Shown here: positions 57,629-64,000 of the stretch, piece after piece
Layout: every line of letters begins with the position of its first letter
Numbering within the stretch: position 1 is the stretch's first letter
Source of the DNA: Dryococelus australis
Taxonomy: Eukaryota > Arthropoda > Insecta > Phasmatodea > Phasmatidae
Direction of reading: 5' to 3'
Length of the DNA stretch: 64,000 nucleotides
Assembly: GCA_029891345.1 (NCBI GenBank)
Contig: CM057002.1
Coordinates: 16,862,295 to 16,926,294 of the forward strand
Notes under the pieces: model-generated
Seen by the model: the letters and a program-made list of their open reading frames with translations, nothing else
Database searches by the model: none
Told to the model about the DNA's origin: nothing
Translations under genes and position numbers: made by a program

Positions 57629-59500
57629 TGTCGCGTGTACACTTATTTAATGGTAACTGGGATACTAAACACTGCACAACTTCTACACGCATACACAATT
57701 AGCTAACTAAGGTCGGAGCTGAGTCACAAGCCTTTACTTACTTTGTGTGTAGATTGATTCGCCAGCTGGGTGTGGAGCCTGCCACGTTGGAACAGTTTCG
57801 GGCATCTGCTTGGGGACTCTAACCCCTTCCTATAAGTGTCAAAGCTAGCTAGAACAGTGCGGTAGATTTACGAGTGGACTGCTTAGTGATTGAGGTAGTG
57901 TATGCGGACCATCATGATGTCAGTGTCACAAAGGACATTCAAGTAATGTCAAACTATTACTGAGATGGACGGTCATGTTGGAGTGCTTCCCCCGTGCACA
58001 GTCTAGGGCGGTTTGGTTTCCTCACCGGAACAAAATCTGGGGAAGTTAAAATTATTCTGGGCAGACGCCTTAACTTAAACACGCCTGGAGTGGGGCTCTC
58101 GCTGGTGGTTGTGGCTGAACAGCAGCCGGTGCTGGCTGCGGTGAAGCGGTGCCCAAGTAGTAGATAGTTGATGCTGAAGGTAGGTACTTGGTTAGGAGAG
58201 TATGCTGCGAGAATAGGATCGTAACCTAGCAATGAAGCCTGATACTTTGTAATCAATAAATGTATTAAATGAGATTGATGCGATGTTCTAATTGGAGGTT
58301 CAAACAAAGGTGACAGAGTATCAATTTTGTTTCTCTACTTGGCTAAGGAGTTCATTCATTAAATTTTGAACATCAATATTTCTCTTGTACTTTACGCCTC
58401 CTTTGCGCATGTAGAGCATCTGACTGCCGGTAATGAACTACACCTGGAATTAGCCGGTGTATTACATATGTCTGCTATTCCTTATTAAGAAATCTGAATA
58501 TTACATTAAGGGCTTGAGTTAAAGAATATATGCTTTGATAATAATGCCTAGATGGCATAATGAAAATAAAGTAACACATACACACTAGAAAAGAAAGAGT
58601 TAAGTCAATGGTAATAGCTTTTATTACAAAAGCTTTTGAGACAATGGGGCTGCACTCTCCTAGTAATATATAATTTAAAAAAATAGGGATGAGTCTAATT
58701 CAGGCAAAGGCGACCTGAGCAATGTAATAATGTTACATGGATGTGAATATGACATTGTAAGTAGCCACATGAAAATATTAAAATAAATAACATTCAATGA
58801 AGACCTGTTGAGAAGGAACCTAATTTGAACTGTATGAGAAGGCACTAAAAGAACTAGTGTAGCTGTTAAAACCAGAGGAAACGACGTCAATTGGAGGAGT
58901 TCCAGGATGATCTAGAAGAACGTTATCAAGAATCGGTAGGTGGCTGACGGCGTTTGGCAGGCCCTCTGGAGGCATCTACGTCCGGAAGGTCACTGGAGCA
59001 GATCGCCGAAGAGGTGGAAGACCCTCTGGACTGCTGGTTGGATCGCCGGAGCTGCTGGGCGATGTCGAAAGTCAAGGATCATTTGGAGCTCTTGAGGTAG
59101 CAGACGCAGCACGAAGGGATCTAGCAGCTAGCAGACCCTGTTACTTGTATCTCAAGGCAGTTACAGCGGGATACAAGGGGTTAGAGCTTACCCTTTGAAG
59201 GGCTCGTAGTAGTTTAGACTCCAGCACCCAGGTACCCAGAGAAGACTGCAAGAATAACTGGCGAGGGCCGCCCCGTACTGCCTTATATAACGAGGCAGCG
59301 CATGTTGTGGTGGCCACGGGGTAAGGCGTGTGACGTCCCTCAAGTGCGAGGCCGGAGTGGGGGTAGCACCCTCTGGTCATATCTTGGCCTTCGTGTATCC
59401 TCTGTGGCGCTCTTGCATAGCCCAAGGCGGCTGATGGCTTGTAGGCTCTAAGCGCCCAACTTCCTCTCACTACTCCTGGTATCTACATATACCAAGGAAG
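57629..59500 (-). mobile_element. LTR-B copy (minus), ends approximate
   Basis: Starts TGTCGCGTGTAC at 57629 (degenerate TGACGYGTG). It contains ORF-B (57957-58307), a hairpin with compensated stem at 58700-58718, a reverse polyadenylation signal (TTTATT at about 58619), and a minus-strand TATATAAG at about 59282-59289. The outer end about 59500 is not sharply defined, and no target duplication was seen. Confidence 0.65.
57957..58307 (-). CDS. LTR-B ORF (ORF-B), copy 3 (116 aa)
   Basis: The C-terminal half is FKLRRLPRIILTSPDFVPVR then KPNRPRLCTGEAL. This is the best-preserved PDFVxVxKP motif of the three copies. The N-terminal half is Ser/Thr/Leu-rich. No signal peptide or recognised domain. 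Confidence 0.4.
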   Translation of the reverse strand: MFEPPIRTSHQSHLIHLLITKYQASLLGYDPILAAYSPNQVPTFSINYLLLGHRFTAASTGCCSATTTSESPTPGVFKLRRLPRIILTSPDFVPVRKPNRPRLCTGEALQHDRPSQ

Positions 59501-59559
59501 GGTCAAACCCAGCATGTTATTCATGAGTGGGTACAGGATCGCTCCAACCCTAGTGGGGT

Positions 59560-60330
59560 GGTTCTAGCACATGAACCAAGCATGGTATTTAAGCGGCCGC
59601 TGCAACACGTCAGCCTCCCTGACGCACCCAGCAGAAAGTGTTGCCAAAGCCACAAAGCTGTCAGAAGAACCCCAGTTCACACCAGGCAGATGTCACAGAG
59701 CAATGTCACACCTCCCACTCCAGACCAGACATGGGCTGGCCATGCACACAGTATAAGGCAGTGCACTGTCGAAGACGTGAGTTGTATGCTCCAATAGCTC
59801 ACCTCAACACTTTTGTGCTAGGGCTCTCTACTGACCATAGGCCCTCACGGTCCTCTCTAAGAGCTTCCAGTTCTTTAACGACCACCAGTGGCTGCTGCCA
59901 CCAGCCAGAGATTTCTACCATTTAGCCCAGAAGCTCCCCAAGACATCAAGCACCATCAGCTTCCAGAAGTCTTCAACACCAGAAGCCTGCTCAACTACAC
60001 TCCACACTTTCCCTGTTGACCCTCCCAGATCAACAGTCGCCACTACTTGCTGGTGTGGCAACTACAGCTACTGTCCTTCTGGTAGTGGTCCCCATTGTTA
60101 GGTCTCTTCTAGAGACCCCAAGTTAGAGTAACTGCGTCAGAGTAGTTTTCATAGCCATCGAGTTCATTCTATACTTGGTTAGCCTAGGAGCAGGTCGCCT
60201 CCACTTGTCAAAGCGTAGCTTACATCTGTTCTCACTCATCTTAGTTGTAAGTAAGAGTCACCAGTACTTATTATTTATAATAAATACCATTTTTAATCCT
60301 ATCCTGAGAGTAAGTTTGTTTAGAGGTAAA
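59560..60330 (+). mobile_element. LTR fragment (plus), like 4810-5480
   Basis: A TATA-like AGTATAAGG at 59749, then GCTCACCTCAACACTTTTGTGCT, colinear with GCTCGCCTCAACACTTCTTGTGCT at 5048 and following blocks. It has hairpin GCAGGT-CGCCTCC-ACTTGT at 60190-60208 and AATAAA at about 60279. The 3' half is replaced by a short LTR piece at 60360-60620. Confidence 0.65.
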
Positions 60331-60359
60331 TCATGTCCGATACTAGGAACTCTAATTCT

Positions 60360-60620
60360 AGATGGAGCAAGCAAGTGACCAGGTGTAGTATCATTATGAA
60401 CCATGGTGTAAAACTACAGATCCCCATCAGATATATGAACGTCAACACACACACCACTTTCGACAGCCACCCGTTTTGTGCACCCAAATGTACAGAAAGG
60501 TAGAGCCCCAACCACTACGTACACCTCCATCAGGAGTAGGACAGCCACCTCAAGTTGTATCGCTGACCAGAGTGTCTCAGATGGGGCACAGTCGCAAGTA
60601 GAGTGCGCTTCCCAAAAGTG
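60360..60620 (+). mobile_element. Short LTR U5 fragment
   Basis: CAACCACTACGTACACCTCCA at 60510 resembles CGACCACTAGCAACACCTACAC at 9990 in the complete LTR, and CGCTGACCAGAGTGTCTC resembles TCTCTGATCAGACC. It ends about 90 bp before exon a. Confidence 0.45.
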
Positions 60621-60711
60621 TAGAAAAATTCACATGTCAACAAAAAAAATGAGTATACACTTACTGTTTGGCCACTAGCTGTAAGTATTAACAAAACACA
60701 GCACTGCTTAC

Positions 60712-60992
60712 CTGGCAAGGAAGTCCAGTAACGTCTCCTTGGTGATCCGGGTACAGTAACTGGAAGTAATGCTGTTGATCATCTGTTGTGTGAGTGGCCA
60801 GCGACCAAAGACAGCAGACAGTCTGGTGTCCAGCTGTTCGCGTGGCTGCGCAGCACCCAGGAGCCAGTGCTCGGCCCACTGCAACAGCAAGTGTGTGCAG
60901 TTGTGTTGCAGCAGGCATGCCCAGGCACGCTCTCCATCCACCACGTCCAGCAGCGTCTCATCTGGTAACACAATGAACTTCTGTTTAGCAAG
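60712..60992 (-). CDS. SPG11: Spatacsin (SPG11) exon a, most 5' exon in window
   Basis: The donor is GCCAG|GTAAGC, leaving 2 nt that join the 1 nt of exon b. Two acceptors are possible, CTACCAG at 60993 or CTAAACAG at 60981, both phase 0. It encodes FIVLPDETLLDVVDGERAWA, LLQHNCTHLLLQWAEHWLLG and DTRLSAVFGRWPLTQQM. Helical and leucine-rich. Assignment rests mostly on phase continuity with exon b and position; I am less sure of direct sequence matches here. Confidence 0.78.
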
Positions 60993-61067
60993 CTGGTAGG
61001 GCACATTGCCAGTTTGTTGTATCCAATCATAATTTAATATACCTACATATACAGCATAAATTAATAC

Positions 61068-62834
61068 TGATGCACGCCCGACTGATTGTATGGCACGATC
61101 GTTGAGGATTATTGCGCTAGACCAAGTGCGCAGTTATAGGTAGCTGATGGGAAGTGTTAGACACCTGACTTACTATGAAGGTCTTTGGTCGGTTGGTAAC
61201 GTGGGTTAACTGGCTGAGTGAAACTTTTGCTACAGTGCTTGAGTTAGATTATGTTGTACTCCAAGTTCCAGGACGCTGACTCTTGACTACAGAGGTTAGG
61301 ATTGGTTAGTCCGTACCTAGCTTCAGTCCGGTAGACTAGGCCCCTCAGCACTGGGTGATAGTCAGGAATGGTTTTAACGATCGTACCACGTGGACAGTTG
61401 AGACTACCTGTAATCTCACTGATGCAGTGAGCAGTCCTGTTCCGCCTGTCTTTCCTGCGTAGGAGGGGCTGCATGGCATCTAGATGAGCAATTTTTTGTT
61501 CCCTACGCCTTCGGCCATGCCTTACCTTATAAGTCATAGAATTTGGTTCACAGCTGAACAAGATACGCCGGGCACTCTGGACGAGAAACTATTCCCCTAT
61601 AATAGAGTCGGTCCAGTAGCTGATTCGTGGCACGTGGCACAAACTCGGTAAGAGTCTCTACTGATCCCCCACATCCGCGGGCTGATCAGAGACGTTGAGC
61701 CATGTGGGCCACCAATACCACTATTGGTAGTGATCTCCAGCCAAGGCCAGGGTGCAATACCAAGGTCAATACCGCCCCCAGCACCTAGGTGCTCTAGTAA
61801 CTGATACAACTTAGGTTTGCAGTCTCTCCTTGGTGGAAGGTATTCCTAGTGGTCGTAGCTCCTCTGTTCCTTCCCTCCAGCACCTGGGTACTCGGGATTA
61901 TAGAAAGGAACAGGTGGCCGTCTAATGGTTGTATTCCAGACTGCAGGTCCCCAGAAGGGGGGCCTCAGTAAAGCTAGTTTGGATTTACAAAAGTATCGGT
62001 TTCTGCCGGTACTGCACAGTACAACTTATTCCTAGCAGGCGAAGTAGTCGTTAATCTAGAAATAAAATAGTTAGGATAGAGATCCAAGCTGAATTTATTG
62101 AGAACTCAATAAATATAGTTACTTGGGCTATCTCCTACCCAGCAGACGGAGTACTGAAGGAAAACTACGTTAGCCAGGTGTAGGCGACCTGGTTCTACGC
62201 TAGAGGGAAAGTGAACTAGAAAACTGAATATTTAACTACTCAACTAAAGCTGTCTAATGCGGGTGTCTGGAAGAGACAAAAGAAGTTAAAGTAGCAAGGT
62301 ATATTAGTGTTCTATGGGTGTGGAAGACTGTTGTCGTCGCAGAGGGTAGCCGCGATGGCTACTGAAGACTCGAGGTTTCGCTGGAGGCACCAGCACTAGG
62401 GAGTTAACTCAAGATAAGAATAACGAATGACTCCTGGAGCCCCACTGCGCACAGACTTATATAGTCAGAAGTCTAGGCTGCCACGGCGGGGTGCGGGGAA
62501 GCCTTGTAACACCCTTCTGCCATGAGGCTGACGTGGGAGGTGGGAACCCTCTCGTCAACGTTCTTGGTTTGTGGATCATCGGCGGCGCTTGGCCGTGCCC
62601 GAAGTGGCTGACAGCTTGTAGGCACTCAGCACGGGGGAAGGGAGGAAGCGGCGTGCTCGATGGTTGCGTATCCTTGCAACCACGTGTTCGGCTGCCCGGC
62701 AGATTTAAGCGGCGTGCAATATTGTGTAGTGGTTTGCAGTAACAACTCTTACGTAGGTTGAAGTAAGGGTACACTTCACGTAAAGGGTGATGAGTCTTAA
62801 TCGTAGTTTATAGTAGTATAAGCGGCATGCGTCA
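61068..62834 (-). mobile_element. 3' LTR (LTR-A) of gypsy element 3, 1767 bp
   Basis: TGATGCACGCCCG at 61068, and GCATGCGTCA ending at 62834 next to a polypurine tract. Contains ORF-A, hairpin 62174-62192 (perfect), palindrome TTTATTGAGAACTCAATAAA near 62094-62113, and the second hairpin with arms CTGTTCCTT/AAGGAACAG at 61864-61872 and 61905-61913. Confidence 0.85.
61244..61537 (-). CDS. LTR-encoded ORF-A, copy in element 3 (98 aa)
   Basis: The ATG at 61537 is the position-equivalent start (an upstream in-frame ATG at 61561 also exists). N-terminus MTYKVRHGRRRREQKIAHLD; C-terminal HPVLRGLVYRTEARYGLTNP and CSQE. Intact to its stop, with an internal deletion relative to 10299-10676. Confidence 0.55.
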   Translation of the reverse strand: MTYKVRHGRRRREQKIAHLDAMQPLLRRKDRRNRTAHCISEITGSLNCPRGTIVKTIPDYHPVLRGLVYRTEARYGLTNPNLCSQESASWNLEYNII

Positions 62835-64000
62835 ATTTGCCCCCCTCCATTGTGATGAAGACTCATAATGAAATGGTGGTGGAGTAAGGCGTACGCCTCC
62901 TCTCTGGAAGGTCTAGAAGATCTAGGCAGGAGTAGTGAAGAAAGTTGGGAGGAGAAGGAAAAAAAAAAACTTTTTCAGCAATAGGTAGGCAGGACCCTTA
63001 ATGTTGGTTCCTTGACCGCTGTAGCGGCGCTCGCTCTGTGCTCTCGAGCTGGCAGGCGAAAGTGAGACGCGTGGGATGTGGAGACTGTAGCTCTGTCTCT
63101 CTCGTGGCGGGCGGGCTTCCTCTCTCTGTCCTTTGCCCTCGTGGTGCGGCACTCGCTGACGCTGCGAATGTGCTTTTCCCTCTTGTTGCATGCAGAAATT
63201 ATTGTGTCAGGAGTGCCGCGGTTTATCAGATATCCCACCGGCCTACTTTATTTTTGCATGTCGTCGACAAACACTCAGTACAGTACTGTGGATATTTGGA
63301 AGAGAATAAACAACATGTACCTGAAATTAAAAGCACTTTAAAATGACAGCATGCAAAAAACGAAGGGGAATAAAATAAGTATGTTCAAGCCTTACTCGAG
63401 GAAGGCGGGAGACGCCACTAACTATCCTTCAGCTTACTGTGGTGGTTAAAAAGAAAAGGAAAATCTTTCAGGGAACCTTGGGTCGCACAGCAAGCTAAAC
63501 AGTTACGTGTGACAGGGTAAAAGTTTGGCAACCACAGGCCCTTTAACACCTGGGTTGACCGGCTAAACGAACAATGCGAGTACAGTTTAAAAACATGCAT
63601 GAAATGTGGGCCATTAGTGCACGTTGGTCACTTTATTACATACATAACACAGCAATATTTTTTAAGCTAAAAACATCTTGCACCTGGTTTCACCGTAGTG
63701 AGTTCATGTGAGCTTTGTGGCTTAGAGTTCTTTGGTTTGATACTGAATTGGTGCACAAGATATTGCAAACAAAACACACACACTAGAAAAATTTAAGCAT
63801 ACAAATTCATAACATAAAAATTCCTTCTTACAAAATGGTATTCTTCTTGTAAGTGATCTTCACGCAATAAATACAAAATTCAACAGAGCAGAAAATGCAT
63901 TCCTACAAAACGGGCATTCTTCTTGTAGGTGATCTTCACAAGTACACTGTAAAAACTCAAGGTAATATTTAAATGTGAAACTACACATCATCACATCATA
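62835..64000 (-). other. Gypsy element 3 polypurine tract and 3' UTR
   Basis: The tract is at 62840-62850 (GGAGGGGGG on minus). The rest is a diverged third copy of 7535-9000 and 27290-28665, running out of the window, so the pol genes of this element should lie just beyond 64000. It retains the block missing from the 27-28 kb copy. Confidence 0.8.

Overview
This 64 kb window looks like genomic DNA of an arthropod, most likely an insect with a medium to large, transposon-rich genome. The evidence is long introns packed with retroelements, Ty3/gypsy and BEL/Pao LTR retrotransposons, tRNA-derived SINEs, and a LINE tail of a type common in insects. The species cannot be named from the sequence. 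There is no sign of bacterial organisation: no operons, rRNA, intact tRNA genes or CRISPR.

The only host gene recognised is the central part of a spatacsin (SPG11) orthologue on the minus strand. Nine exons (60712-60992, 56708-57235, 52260-52424, 44846-45051, 42763-43019, 38394-38585, 37328-37555, 19867-20031, 18963-19088) encode about 716 codons, with matching splice phases at every junction. The gene runs out of the window at both ends. Everything else lies in its introns, including a 17.3 kb intron between 20032 and 37327.

The dominant repeat is a Ty3/gypsy family with LTRs of about 1.74-1.77 kb. The LTRs start TGACGYGTGCC, end in the inverse, and solo copies can be flanked by 4-bp target duplications. 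One copy spans 25523-33560 (minus: gag, PR, RT, RNase H, integrase, 3' UTR, 3' LTR). The 3' end of a second copy lies at 6170-10796 (plus). The 3' end of a third enters at 61068-64000 (minus). Solo, nested and broken LTRs fill 4.5-6.2, 12.3-15.6 and 39.0-40.9 kb. A related subfamily (LTR-B) is at 11.6-12.2, 16.1-16.8, 52.7-54.5 and 57.6-59.5 kb. A different decayed gypsy copy occupies 1-2433 (minus) and has a PHD-like cysteine-rich domain ahead of gag.

Other insertions are a BEL/Pao element (45517-51624) carrying a 234-bp MITE in its gag, a hAT-like non-autonomous element (55358-55899), a LINE 3' fragment (20266-20577) that runs straight into a 3.7 kb degenerate (GAT)n array (20578-24322), a (GGAT)n array (25131-25522), and several SINE fragments.

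The most unusual signals are inside the long LTRs. There is a small, arginine-rich ORF conserved at protein level in at least six diverged copies, and a different ORF in LTR-B. There is also a hairpin whose stem changes by compensatory substitutions across ten copies, placed beside a palindrome that carries AATAAA on both strands.
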